Assembly (NCBI GenBank): GCA_025463925.1 | Contig: JAODBK010000014.1 | Coordinates: forward strand, 79,546 to 143,545 | Direction of reading: 5' to 3' | DNA from: Acidimicrobiales bacterium | GTDB lineage: Bacteria > Actinomycetota > Acidimicrobiia > Acidimicrobiales > AC-14 | DNA length: 64,000 nt | Part shown: positions 43,281 to 51,301 of the stretch, one piece after another | Layout of the letters: every line of letters starts with the position of its first letter | How positions within the stretch are numbered: the first letter of the stretch is position 1 | The notes under the pieces: model-generated | What the model was told of the DNA's origin: nothing | The model's database searches: none | The model's input: the letters and a program-made list of their open reading frames with translations, nothing else | Translations under genes and position numbers: made by a program

Positions 43281-44306
43281 TCAGAGGACGAGTTCGGCCA
43301 TGAGGCGTATGGTGTCGAGGCTGCCGCCGACCAGGAGCGTCGTCACCATCGACTCCTCCCACGCGGCCAAGTCGTCGCGGATCTTCGCCTTGGGCCCGAT
43401 CAGCGCCATCTCCTCGACCATCGCGGTGGGCACCGCGGCCGCGGCTTCGTCCTTGCGCCCCTCGAGGTAGAGGTCCTGGATCGAGTGCGCCTCGGCCTCG
43501 TACCCCATGCGGCAGAACACGTCGAAGTGGAAGTTCATGTCGCGTGCGCCCATGCCGCCGACATAGAGCGCGAGCGTCGGGCGCATCTGGTCGGCCGCGG
43601 TCTCGACGTCGTCGGCGACGACGACCGGGACGGTGGCCAGCACCTCGAAGTCCTCGCGGCTGCGGCGCGCGCCCGGTCGGGCGAAGCCCTCGTCGAGCGC
43701 CTCGTCGTAGAACTTCGAGTGCGTCGGCGAGAAGTAGATGGGGAACCAGCCGTCGGCGATCTCCGCCGCCAGCGCGACGTTCTTCGGTCCCTCGGCACCG
43801 AGGATGATCGGGATGTCGGCGCGGAGGGGGTGGGTGATCGAGCGCAGCGGCTTCCCGAGGCCGGTGCCGCCGGGATACGGCATCGGGTAGTGCGGCCCGT
43901 CATTGGTGACGCGCTCGTCGCGGGCGAGGATCTTGCGGACGATGTCGACGTACTCGCGGGTGCGGGCGAGGGGCTTGGAGAACGACTGGCCGTACCAGCC
44001 CTCGACGACCTGCGGGCCCGACACGCCGAGCCCCAGCACGAACCGTCCGCCGGACAGATGGTCGAGCGTGAGCGCCGCCATGGCGGTGGCCGCCGGCGTG
44101 CGGGCCGACAGCTGGATGAGCGCGGTGCCGAGCCGGACCCGCTCGGTCCTCGCGCCCCACCACGCGAGCGGCGTCAGCGCGTCCGAGCCCCACGATTCGG
44201 CGGTCCAGATCGAGTCGTAGCCGAGGCGTTCGGCTTCCTCGATCTGCGTGGTGGCGAACGGCGGCGGCGCCGCCCCCCAGTACCCGAGCTGCAGTCCGAG
44301 CTTCAC
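43281..44306 (-). CDS. LLM-class F420-dependent oxidoreductase, Rv3520c-like
   Basis: 341-aa luciferase-like protein extremely similar to Rv3520c of the mycobacterial KstR regulon: KLGLQLGYWGA, TAESWGSDALTPLAWWGA, RVRLGTALIQLSARTPAA, LGLGVSGPQVVEGWYGQ, THPLRADIPIILGAEGPKN, GFARPGARRSREDFE and LALYVGGMGA. GTG 44306 has GGAGAGGGAG upstream. Divergent from the SDR at 44358, sharing a gap with a KstR-like site, so it likely belongs to the sterol-induced set. Reaction not established for the family. Confidence 0.87.
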   Translation of the reverse strand: MKLGLQLGYWGAAPPPFATTQIEEAERLGYDSIWTAESWGSDALTPLAWWGARTERVRLGTALIQLSARTPAATAMAALTLDHLSGGRFVLGLGVSGPQVVEGWYGQSFSKPLARTREYVDIVRKILARDERVTNDGPHYPMPYPGGTGLGKPLRSITHPLRADIPIILGAEGPKNVALAAEIADGWFPIYFSPTHSKFYDEALDEGFARPGARRSREDFEVLATVPVVVADDVETAADQMRPTLALYVGGMGARDMNFHFDVFCRMGYEAEAHSIQDLYLEGRKDEAAAAVPTAMVEEMALIGPKAKIRDDLAAWEESMVTTLLVGGSLDTIRLMAELVL

Positions 44307-44344
44307 CGGTCTCCCTCTCCTCTTCAGGCCGACGCTGAACGAAG

Positions 44345-44358
44345 TAGAACGGATTCTA
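44345..44358. promoter_or_regulatory. KstR-like operator at the SDR/LLM divergent promoter
   Basis: TAGAACGGATTCTA: perfect outer palindrome TAGAA-N4-TTCTA and one mismatch (GTT to ATT) to the KstR consensus TnnAACnnGTTnnA. The last base is the A of the SDR start codon (ATG 44358). TAGAAC could also act as a -10 box 7 bp before a leaderless ATG. Confidence 0.65.
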
Positions 44359-45188
44359 TGGAGACGCTCGACGGGTACGGCGTGCTGGTCACCGGCGGCG
44401 GCAGCGGCATCGGCTTGGGGTGCGCCCGGCGGCTGCTCGCCGGCGGCGCGGCGTCGGTGACGATCGCGGGTCGGAGCAAGGACCGGTTGCAGTCGGCGGC
44501 CGCCGAGGTCGGCGACGACCGGCTGCACTGGGTGGCCGCCGACGTCACCGACGAGGACGCGGTGCGCGATGCGGTCGCGGCCGCGACCGACAACGCGGGC
44601 GGCCGGCTCGACGGCGTGGTCGCATCGGCTGGTGGGTCGGAGCACATGGGGCCATTGACACTGGCCGACGTCGACAAGTTCCGGTCGGTGCTCGACGTCA
44701 ACGTCGTCGGCACGTTCCTGACGTTGAAGCACGCCGCGCCCGTCATGGCGCGCGCCGGTCGCGGCTCGTTCGTCGGGATCTCGTCGATCGCCGGCGCCAT
44801 CACCCACCGCTACCTCGGCCCCTACTGCGTCGGGAAGGCCGGCATCGACATGCTGGTGAAGGTGGCGGCCGACGAGCTCGGCGCGTCGGGCATCCGCGTC
44901 AACAGCATCCGGCCGGGGCTGATCGCCACCGAGCTGGTGGCCGGCATCACCGCCGGTGGGCCGGTGCTCGACGACTACCTCGCCCAGATGCCCATCGCGC
45001 GCGTCGGCACCGTGGACGACATCGCCGGCGCCGCCGCCTACCTCATCGGGCCCGAGTCGACCTGGGTCACCGGGCAGGTCATCGCGGTCGACGGCGGCCA
45101 GACGTTGCGGCGCGGCCCGGACTACACGTCGTTCGCCGAACCGGTCTTCGGTGCGGACGCGCTGCGCGGCCTGGTGGGCGAGGGCTGA
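44358..45188 (+). CDS. Short-chain dehydrogenase/reductase of the steroid regulon
   Basis: 276-aa SDR: VTGGGSGIGLGCA, catalytic Ser in GISSIAGAITH, YCVGK, ITAGGPVLDDYLAQMPIARVG, and VTGQVIAVDGGQTLRRGPDY. The C-terminal tail is about 25 residues longer than usual. First gene of a two-gene unit with the methyltransferase (TGATG overlap). The KstR-like site over its start suggests it oxidises a hydroxysteroid or side-chain hydroxyacyl-CoA. Confidence 0.82.
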   Translation: METLDGYGVLVTGGGSGIGLGCARRLLAGGAASVTIAGRSKDRLQSAAAEVGDDRLHWVAADVTDEDAVRDAVAAATDNAGGRLDGVVASAGGSEHMGPLTLADVDKFRSVLDVNVVGTFLTLKHAAPVMARAGRGSFVGISSIAGAITHRYLGPYCVGKAGIDMLVKVAADELGASGIRVNSIRPGLIATELVAGITAGGPVLDDYLAQMPIARVGTVDDIAGAAAYLIGPESTWVTGQVIAVDGGQTLRRGPDYTSFAEPVFGADALRGLVGEG

Positions 45189-45982
45189 TGGCGCTGGCCG
45201 ACGACATCGCGTCGACGCTCTGGTACCACACCATCGAGGTGGCGCCCGGCGTGGTGACACCCGGCTGGTTCGACCTCCGGCCGATCGTCGACCGCATGCC
45301 GTGGCCCGACGTGCAGGGGAAGCGCTGCCTCGACATCGGCACCTACGACGGGTTCCTCGCGTTCGAGCTCGAGCGGCGGGGCGCGTCCGAGGTCGTCGCG
45401 GTCGACATCGACGATCACGCCAAGTGGGACTGGCCGCCGGACGTGCGGGCGACGGGACCGGAGAACCTGGCCCGCCTGGCAGGGGAGAAGGGGCGGGGCT
45501 TCGAGGTCGCGGCCGCCGCGCTCGGGTCGAAGGTGCAGCGCGTGGGAACGACGATCTACGAGCTGCGGCCCGAGACGGTCGGGATGTTCGACGTCGTCGT
45601 GTGCGGCAGCCTGCTGCTCCACCTGCGCGATCCGCTGCGGGCCCTCGAAGCGGTGCGGTCGGTGTGTGCCGGCGTGTTCCTGTCGGCTGAGCAGATCAAC
45701 CTGCCGCTGACGACGCTGCTGCCGCGCGTCCCCGTCGCGCAGCTCAACGGCAGCGGCGAGCTGTGCCAGTGGTGGGTGCCGAACGCCGCCGGCCACCGGC
45801 GCATGGTGTTCTCCGCCGGCTTCGCCATCGAGCGCACCACTCGGCCGTACTCGATCCCGCACGGTCCCGCGCATCCGGCGCTGACCACCGGCCGCCAACG
45901 CGCCAACGCGCTGTTGCAGCGGGTCGTCACCAACGGTCCCGGCGTGCCGCACGCCGCGGTGCTGGCGACGCCGCGCGTCTGA
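45188..45982 (+). CDS. SAM-dependent methyltransferase (DUF1698/CmoB-like)
   Basis: 264-aa class I methyltransferase: CLDIGTYDGFLAFELERRGASEVVAVDIDD (motif I and II region), FDVVVCGSLLLHLRDPLRALEAVRSVC (motif IV/V region). The N-terminal HTIEVAPGVVTPGWFDLRP resembles tRNA carboxymethyltransferase CmoB-type folds, but actinobacterial homologues are of unknown role. ATG 45188 overlaps the SDR stop by one base. Convergent with the P450 gene, 9-bp gap. Confidence 0.75.
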   Translation: MALADDIASTLWYHTIEVAPGVVTPGWFDLRPIVDRMPWPDVQGKRCLDIGTYDGFLAFELERRGASEVVAVDIDDHAKWDWPPDVRATGPENLARLAGEKGRGFEVAAAALGSKVQRVGTTIYELRPETVGMFDVVVCGSLLLHLRDPLRALEAVRSVCAGVFLSAEQINLPLTTLLPRVPVAQLNGSGELCQWWVPNAAGHRRMVFSAGFAIERTTRPYSIPHGPAHPALTTGRQRANALLQRVVTNGPGVPHAAVLATPRV

Positions 45983-45991
45983 CGCGGAGGC

Positions 45992-47218
45992 TCAGGTTTC
46001 GCGCCCGCTCGGGGCGAACTCGACGGGCATGTGCTTGATGCCGTTGATGAAGTTCGACCGCAGCCGCTCGACCGGGCCGGCGAGCTCCATCTGCGGCAGG
46101 CGGCGCAGGACCTCCTGGAACATCACGCGGATCTCCATCCGGGCCAGGTTGGCGCCGAGGCAGAAGTGCGGGCCGCCGCCGCCGAAGGCCACGTGCTCGT
46201 TCGGCGTGCGGGTCACGTCGAACGAGTAGGGGTTGGTGAACATCGTCTCGTCGCGGTTCGCCGAGATGTACCAGATGACGACCTTGTCGCCCTCCTTGAT
46301 CTCCTGACCACCGAGGACGGTGTCGGCGGTCGCGGTGCGCCGGAACTGCATGACCGGCGTGCCCCAGCGCAACATCTCCTCGACCGCCGCCGGGATGAGC
46401 GACGGATCGTCGACCAGCTTCTTGCGCTCGCCCGGATTCTCGATGAGCGCCAGCATGGCGTGCGAGATGAGGTTGCGGGTCGTCTCGTTGCCGGCCACCG
46501 CGAGCAGCAGGAAGAACAGGTCGAACTCCAGCTCCGTCAGGCGCTCGCCGTCGACCTCGGCGTTGAGGAGCGCGCTCATGATGTCCTCGCCGGGCTTGGC
46601 CCGCTTCTGCGCGGCCAGCGCGTTGGCGTACGCGTACAGCTCCATCGACGCTTCCATGACGTGCTCCGGCGACACCGCGTACTCGGGGTCTTCCGAGCCG
46701 ATCATGCGGTTGCTCCAGTCGAAGACCTTGTGCCGGTCCTCCTGGGGAACGCCCATGACCTCGGCGATGACCTGCAACGGGAGCTCGGCCGCCATGTCCA
46801 CCACGAAGTCGCTCGAACCCTTCTCGGCGACCTCGTCGATGATCTCGTTGGTGAGCCGGCGGATGTTCTCCTCGAGCGCGTTGACGTGACGCGGCGTGAA
46901 CCCCTTGTTGACGAGGAGCCGGTAGCGGGTGTGCATGGGCGGGTCCATGTTCAGCATCATCATCTGCTGCTGAGCCAGCTGATCCGGGTCGGACTCCATC
47001 ATCAGCGCGGTCTTCTGGTGCGACGACCACTGGAGGTTGTCGCGGTTGACCTCGACGACGTCCTTGTGGCGCGTCACCGCCCAGAAGCCGGAGCCTCCGA
47101 CCTCGTCGATCGCGTGCCAGTAGACCGGCGCCTCCCGGCGGAGCAGTTCGAAGGTCTCGTGGGGGACGGCCGCGACGTACTGGTCGCGGTCGACGAGGTT
47201 GACGTCTCGCAGTTCCAT
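45992..47218 (-). CDS. Cytochrome P450, CYP125-like steroid 26/27-hydroxylase
   Basis: 408-aa P450 strongly resembling CYP125 of cholesterol degraders. I-helix AGNETTRN (242-249, acid/Thr pair), EMLR (281-284, ExxR), heme loop FGGGGPHFCLGANLAR (Cys 353). CYP125-like stretches: MMLNMDPPMHTRYRLLVNKGF, SNRMIGSEDPEYA and ERLRSNFINGIKHMPVEF. It would hydroxylate and oxidise the sterol side-chain terminus to the acid, opening side-chain catabolism; CYP142/124-type is the alternative. No ferredoxin gene is adjacent. A CTGAC palindrome lies 24 bp upstream. Confidence 0.88.
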   Translation of the reverse strand: MELRDVNLVDRDQYVAAVPHETFELLRREAPVYWHAIDEVGGSGFWAVTRHKDVVEVNRDNLQWSSHQKTALMMESDPDQLAQQQMMMLNMDPPMHTRYRLLVNKGFTPRHVNALEENIRRLTNEIIDEVAEKGSSDFVVDMAAELPLQVIAEVMGVPQEDRHKVFDWSNRMIGSEDPEYAVSPEHVMEASMELYAYANALAAQKRAKPGEDIMSALLNAEVDGERLTELEFDLFFLLLAVAGNETTRNLISHAMLALIENPGERKKLVDDPSLIPAAVEEMLRWGTPVMQFRRTATADTVLGGQEIKEGDKVVIWYISANRDETMFTNPYSFDVTRTPNEHVAFGGGGPHFCLGANLARMEIRVMFQEVLRRLPQMELAGPVERLRSNFINGIKHMPVEFAPSGRET

Positions 47219-47241
47219 CGACGCGGACGCTACTCAGTTTT

Positions 47242-47256
47242 CTGACCTATCGTCAG
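47242..47256. promoter_or_regulatory. Palindromic operator E, perfect CTGAC-N5-GTCAG
   Basis: CTGAC CTATC GTCAG between the divergent P450 (start 47218) and hydrolase (GTG 47262). On the minus strand CTGACG, 18 bp, TAGCGT could be the P450 promoter, with the operator overlapping its -35. Confidence 0.72.
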
Positions 47257-47261
47257 TTGCC

Positions 47262-48179
47262 GTGCCGGTGGGCGACTACGACGAATTCGGCCTGTTCCGC
47301 GAGAACGCCGACGAGGCCGGGCTGGCCTGGTCGGGGCCACCGGCGGTCGAACGTCGCCAAGTCGACGTCGGCGGCGGGCGGATGGTGAGCGCGCTCCACT
47401 GGGGCGGCCCCGGCGCGTCGCCCGAGCTCGTCCTGATCCACGGCGGCGCGCAGAACGCCCACACCTGGGACACCGTCGCGCTCGCCCTCGGGCGCCCGCT
47501 GCTCGCCGTCGACCTCCCGGGCCACGGCCATTCCGACTGGCGCGAGGACCACGACTACTGGCCGCGGGCGCTCGCCGCCGACGTGGCCGTCGCGGTGCGG
47601 GAGCTGGCGCCCGACGCCCGCCTGGTCTGCGGCATGTCTCTCGGTGGACTGACGGCGTTCTGCCTGGCGCAACAGTCGCCGGACCTCGTGCGGCGGTTGG
47701 TCGTGATCGACGTCACGCCGGGCACCGATCACGCCAAGGCCGAGCCCATCGTGGCCTTCATCTCGGGCCCGGAATCGTTCGCGAGCTTCGACGAGATCCT
47801 GGCCCGCACCATCGAGCACAACCCCACCCGGAGCGAGTCGTCGTTGCGGCGCGGCGTGCTGCACAACGCCCGGCCGATCGGCGATGGGTCGGGCCGGTGG
47901 ACGTGGCGCTGGGACCCGGTGCGCGACTGGAAGATGGCGGGCGGCGAGGCTGGCGGCAACCCCGACTTCGCCTCGCTCTGGGACGCGGTGGACGCGGTGA
48001 AGGTGCCGCTGCTGCTGGTTCGCGGCGGGACGTCCGGGGTGGTCGGCGACGAGGACGTGGTCGAACTGCGCCGCCGGAAGCCCGACGGGCGCGTGGTGGT
48101 GGTCGACGGCGCCGGCCACAGCGTTCAGGGCGACAAGCCGCTCGAGCTGGCGGCGCTGCTGGACGCCGAGCTGACCTGA
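47262..48179 (+). CDS. Alpha/beta-hydrolase
   Basis: 305-aa alpha/beta hydrolase: oxyanion region LIHGGAQNAHTW, DLPGHGHSDW, nucleophile elbow GMSLGG (Ser 126), and GAGHSVQGDKP (catalytic His). Upstream in-frame codons would run through the operator, so GTG 47262 is taken as start, which is also only 6 bp after the palindrome. It is probably an esterase, thioesterase or meta-cleavage-like hydrolase; a C-C hydrolase such as HsaD cannot be excluded but lacks clear signature similarity. Confidence 0.75.
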   Translation: MPVGDYDEFGLFRENADEAGLAWSGPPAVERRQVDVGGGRMVSALHWGGPGASPELVLIHGGAQNAHTWDTVALALGRPLLAVDLPGHGHSDWREDHDYWPRALAADVAVAVRELAPDARLVCGMSLGGLTAFCLAQQSPDLVRRLVVIDVTPGTDHAKAEPIVAFISGPESFASFDEILARTIEHNPTRSESSLRRGVLHNARPIGDGSGRWTWRWDPVRDWKMAGGEAGGNPDFASLWDAVDAVKVPLLLVRGGTSGVVGDEDVVELRRRKPDGRVVVVDGAGHSVQGDKPLELAALLDAELT

Positions 48180-48182
48180 GCC

Positions 48183-49289
48183 TCAGGCGAACTCGGGGAT
48201 GACGTGCTTCCCCATGAGCTCGATCGACTGCATCACCTTGTCGTGCGGGATGTTGTACGGGTTCACCAGGCACAGCAGCAGGTCGACGCCGCAGGCCTCG
48301 TAACGCTTCGCCGCGGCGATGCACTCGTCCGGGTCGCCGATGACGCCCGAACCACTCGAGTGGATGTAGTCGAAGTTCATGTGCGCGAACGCGCCCTCGC
48401 GCTGGTGCTTCAACGCGTCACCGGTGTACCCGTACGTCTCGAGCTCGGTGCCGGTCTCCTCCATCCACTCGGCGACCGACGCGATCAGGCCGGCGCCGTG
48501 CTGCGGGTACCACTCGAAGCTCTCCCGGCCGACCTCGTAGGCCTCTTCCTTCGTGGGCGCGCAGTGCACCATCGTGAACGTCGCCGCCTGGTCGTTGACG
48601 AACTTGCCGGCCGGCTTCGTGCACTCGGACAGTCCCTTGCGGTACAGCTCGACGCGGCCCACCAGCTCCTCCGGCGGCACGCCGACGGTGAACGAGCAGA
48701 GGCCGACGCCGTGCTTGCCCATCTCGTAGTGGCCGTCGGGGCTGCTCGTCGCGCCCCAGATCGGCGGGTGCGGCTGCTGGCGGGGCTTGGGCTGCACGCG
48801 ACGGGGCGCGCCCATCTTCCAGTACTCGCCGTCCGCTTGGTAGTACTCCTCGGTCCACGCGGCGACGATGTGGTCGAGCGCCTCGCTCCACATGGCGCGC
48901 GTCTCGTGCGGGCTGACGTCGAACCCCTCGAGCTCCATGCGCGTCGACGAGCGGCCGGTGCCGAACTCGACGCGGCCGTCGGAGATGAGGTCGAGCACCG
49001 CGACCGACTCGGCGGTGCGGATCGGGTGGTTGTAGGGCTTCGGCAGCAGCCGCACGCCGTACCCGATGCGGAGGTTCTGCGTCTGCGCCGCGATGGCGCC
49101 GTAGAGGATCTCCGGGTTGGAGCAGTGTGAGTACTCCTCGAGGAAGTGGTGCTCCACCGTCCAGAAGCTGTGGAAGCCGACCTTGTCGCCGAGCACCGCC
49201 TGCTCGATCGTGTTCTTGTATGCCCGGTACTCACTCTCCGGGTCCCACGGGCGGGCGACGGGGATCTCGTAGAACAGCGCGAATTTCAT
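48183..49289 (-). CDS. LLM-class flavin/F420-dependent oxidoreductase
   Basis: 368-aa luciferase-like protein: MKFALFYEIPVARPWDPESEY, WTVEHHFLEEYSHCSNPE, LRIGYGVRLLPKPYNHP, VEFGTGRSSTRMELEGF, VQPKPRQQPHPPIWGA. Paralogue of the 13143 protein (same N-terminus type and overall length). Divergent from the SDR at 49311 with 21 bp between starts and convergent with the hydrolase (3-bp gap). Probably a monooxygenase or reductase on a steroid intermediate. Confidence 0.8.
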   Translation of the reverse strand: MKFALFYEIPVARPWDPESEYRAYKNTIEQAVLGDKVGFHSFWTVEHHFLEEYSHCSNPEILYGAIAAQTQNLRIGYGVRLLPKPYNHPIRTAESVAVLDLISDGRVEFGTGRSSTRMELEGFDVSPHETRAMWSEALDHIVAAWTEEYYQADGEYWKMGAPRRVQPKPRQQPHPPIWGATSSPDGHYEMGKHGVGLCSFTVGVPPEELVGRVELYRKGLSECTKPAGKFVNDQAATFTMVHCAPTKEEAYEVGRESFEWYPQHGAGLIASVAEWMEETGTELETYGYTGDALKHQREGAFAHMNFDYIHSSGSGVIGDPDECIAAAKRYEACGVDLLLCLVNPYNIPHDKVMQSIELMGKHVIPEFA

Positions 49290-49310
49290 GGTGGCAAGGG
49301 AGCTTAAGGG

Positions 49311-50063
49311 ATGACACGTCTCGCAGGGAGGGTCGCCGTCATCACCGGCGCGGCGTCGGGGATCGGGCTGGCTTCGGCGCACCGGCTCGGCGAGGAGGGC
49401 GCGACCGTCGTCGGGATCGACCTCGCGAAGGACGGCGAGCCGTCCTACGCGGTCGACGTGCGTGACGAGACCGCGGTCGCGGCGACGATCGACGCCGTCG
49501 CGCAACGGTTCGGGCGCATCGACATCGTCGTCAACGCCGCCGGGGTCGCCGGTGGGGGACCGGTGCATCTCCTGCCGGGCGACGAGTGGGACCGCGTGCT
49601 CGACATCAATCTCAAAGGCACCTTCCTGGTCGCCAAGCATGCGATCGCGGTGATGCTGCGCGAGCGCTCCGGCAGCATCGTCAACATCGCGAGCGTCGAG
49701 GGATTGGAGGGGACCGAAGGTGGCAGCGCCTACAACGCGTCGAAGGGCGGCGTCGTGATCCTCACCAAGAACATGGCGATCGACTACGCCGCGCACGGGA
49801 TCCGCGTGAACTGCGTATGCCCCGGCTTCATCGACACGCCGATGTTCCAGTCGGTGCTCGGCGGCGAGGCGATGACCGCATTCCGCGACAAGGTCCTGGC
49901 CGAGCACAAGCTCAACCGGTTCGGGCGGCCGGAGGAGATCGCCGCCGCGGTCGCCTTCCTCGCGTCCGACGACGCCAGCTTCGTCACCGGCCACGCCCTC
50001 GTCGTCGACGGCGGCTACACCGCCGGCCGGCGCTACGGCGTCTTGGATGCCTTCGGGCTCTAA
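49311..50063 (+). CDS. Short-chain dehydrogenase/reductase
   Basis: 250-aa SDR: VITGAASGIGLASA, VNAAG, catalytic Ser in NIASVEGLEG, YNASK, and VTGHALVVDGGYTAGRRYG. ATG 49311, with GGAG 10 bp upstream. It ends one base before the KstR-like site that precedes the FadE26/27 pair. Probably a 3- or 7-hydroxysteroid dehydrogenase-type enzyme; substrate cannot be assigned. Confidence 0.82.
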   Translation: MTRLAGRVAVITGAASGIGLASAHRLGEEGATVVGIDLAKDGEPSYAVDVRDETAVAATIDAVAQRFGRIDIVVNAAGVAGGGPVHLLPGDEWDRVLDINLKGTFLVAKHAIAVMLRERSGSIVNIASVEGLEGTEGGSAYNASKGGVVILTKNMAIDYAAHGIRVNCVCPGFIDTPMFQSVLGGEAMTAFRDKVLAEHKLNRFGRPEEIAAAVAFLASDDASFVTGHALVVDGGYTAGRRYGVLDAFGL

Positions 50064-50064
50064 A

Positions 50065-50078
50065 TGTAACGTGTTCCA
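50065..50078 (+). promoter_or_regulatory. KstR-like operator, full consensus match
   Basis: TGTAACGTGTTCCA fits TnnAACnnGTTnnA at every fixed position. Located 30 bp before the ATG of the FadE26-like gene, just after the SDR stop. Best KstR site in the window. Confidence 0.72.
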
Positions 50079-50107
50079 TCTCGTTGTCCTCGGGGAGGGG
50101 CCGTCGC

Positions 50108-51286
50108 ATGGAAATCGGCTACACGAAGGATCAGGAGGCGCTGCGCCAAGAGCTCCGTGAGTACTACGCCAACCTGTTGACGCCGGAGATCGAGGAGGGG
50201 CTGGCCCACAGTCACGGCATCGGGCCGGTGATGCGCAAGGTCGTCCGGCAGATGGGCGAGGACGGCTGGCTCGGCGTCGGGTGGCCGAAGGAGTACGGCG
50301 GTCGCGGCTTCACCGCCATCGAGCAGTTCGTGTTCTTCGACGAGTCGATGCGGGCCGGCGCGCCGGTGCCGATGCTCACCATCAACACCGTCGGCCCGAC
50401 GATCATGAACTTCGGCACGCAGGAGCAGAAGGACTTCTTCCTGCCGAAGATCGTCAAGGGCGAGATCCACTTCTGCATCGGCTACAGCGAGCCGGGCGCG
50501 GGCACCGACCTCGCGGCGCTGAAGACCCGCGCCGTGCGCGACGGCGACGAGTACGTGATCAACGGCCAGAAGCTGTGGACCAGCCTCGCCAGCGACGCCG
50601 ACTACTGCTGGCTCGCGGTGCGCACCAACCCCGAGGTCAAGAAGCACAAGGGCATCTCGATGATCATCGTGCCGATGGACACGCCCGGCATCGAGAAGCA
50701 GGAGCTGCACCTGATGGGCGACCACAACATCTGCGCGGTGTTCTACGAGGACGTGCGGGTGCCGGCCGCCAATCTGGTCGGCGGCGAGAACAACGGGTGG
50801 GGCCTGATCACCAACCAGCTGAACCACGAGCGGGTCACGCTGTGCTCGTCCGGCATCATCGATCGCGCGCTGGCCGAGGTGCTCGACTACGCGCAGAACA
50901 CCAAGCTGGCCGACGGCCGGCGGGTCATCGACCAGGAGTGGGTCCAGGTCCACCTGGCGCGCATCAAGGCGCGACTGGAGTTCCTCCGCCTCATGAACTG
51001 GAAGATCGCGTGGACCGCGACGCAGGGCGGGCCGCCCGATGTCGCCTCCGCCAGCGCCACGAAGGTGTTCGGCACGGAGTTCTACCTCGAGGCGTTCCGC
51101 ATGATGTTCGAGATCGTCGGTCAGCGCGGGTACGTGCAGGAAGGCTCACCGGACGTGGTGTTCAAGGCTCGGCTGGAGAAGATGTACCGCGGCCTGATCA
51201 TCCTGACGTTCGGCGGCGGCGTGAACGAAGTGCAGCGCGATCTCATCTCCGTCTTCGGCCTGGGCATGCCCATGGCTTCGCGATAA
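50108..51286 (+). CDS. fadE26: FadE26-like (ChsE4) acyl-CoA dehydrogenase, catalytic subunit
   Basis: 392-aa dehydrogenase for side-chain beta-oxidation (C5 then C3 side-chain CoA esters in the FadE26-27 system). Features: YTKDQEALRQELREYYANLLTPE, GWPKEYGGRGFT, IGYSEPGAGTDLAALKTRAV, Glu 241 in NQLNHERV aligned with the catalytic Glu of FadE26, and ILTFGGGVNEVQRDLISVFGLG. Followed after 15 bp by the FadE27-like subunit. Controlled by the KstR-like site upstream. Confidence 0.85.
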   Translation: MEIGYTKDQEALRQELREYYANLLTPEIEEGLAHSHGIGPVMRKVVRQMGEDGWLGVGWPKEYGGRGFTAIEQFVFFDESMRAGAPVPMLTINTVGPTIMNFGTQEQKDFFLPKIVKGEIHFCIGYSEPGAGTDLAALKTRAVRDGDEYVINGQKLWTSLASDADYCWLAVRTNPEVKKHKGISMIIVPMDTPGIEKQELHLMGDHNICAVFYEDVRVPAANLVGGENNGWGLITNQLNHERVTLCSSGIIDRALAEVLDYAQNTKLADGRRVIDQEWVQVHLARIKARLEFLRLMNWKIAWTATQGGPPDVASASATKVFGTEFYLEAFRMMFEIVGQRGYVQEGSPDVVFKARLEKMYRGLIILTFGGGVNEVQRDLISVFGLGMPMASR

Positions 51287-51301
51287 GGGGGCATCGAAGC
51301 C

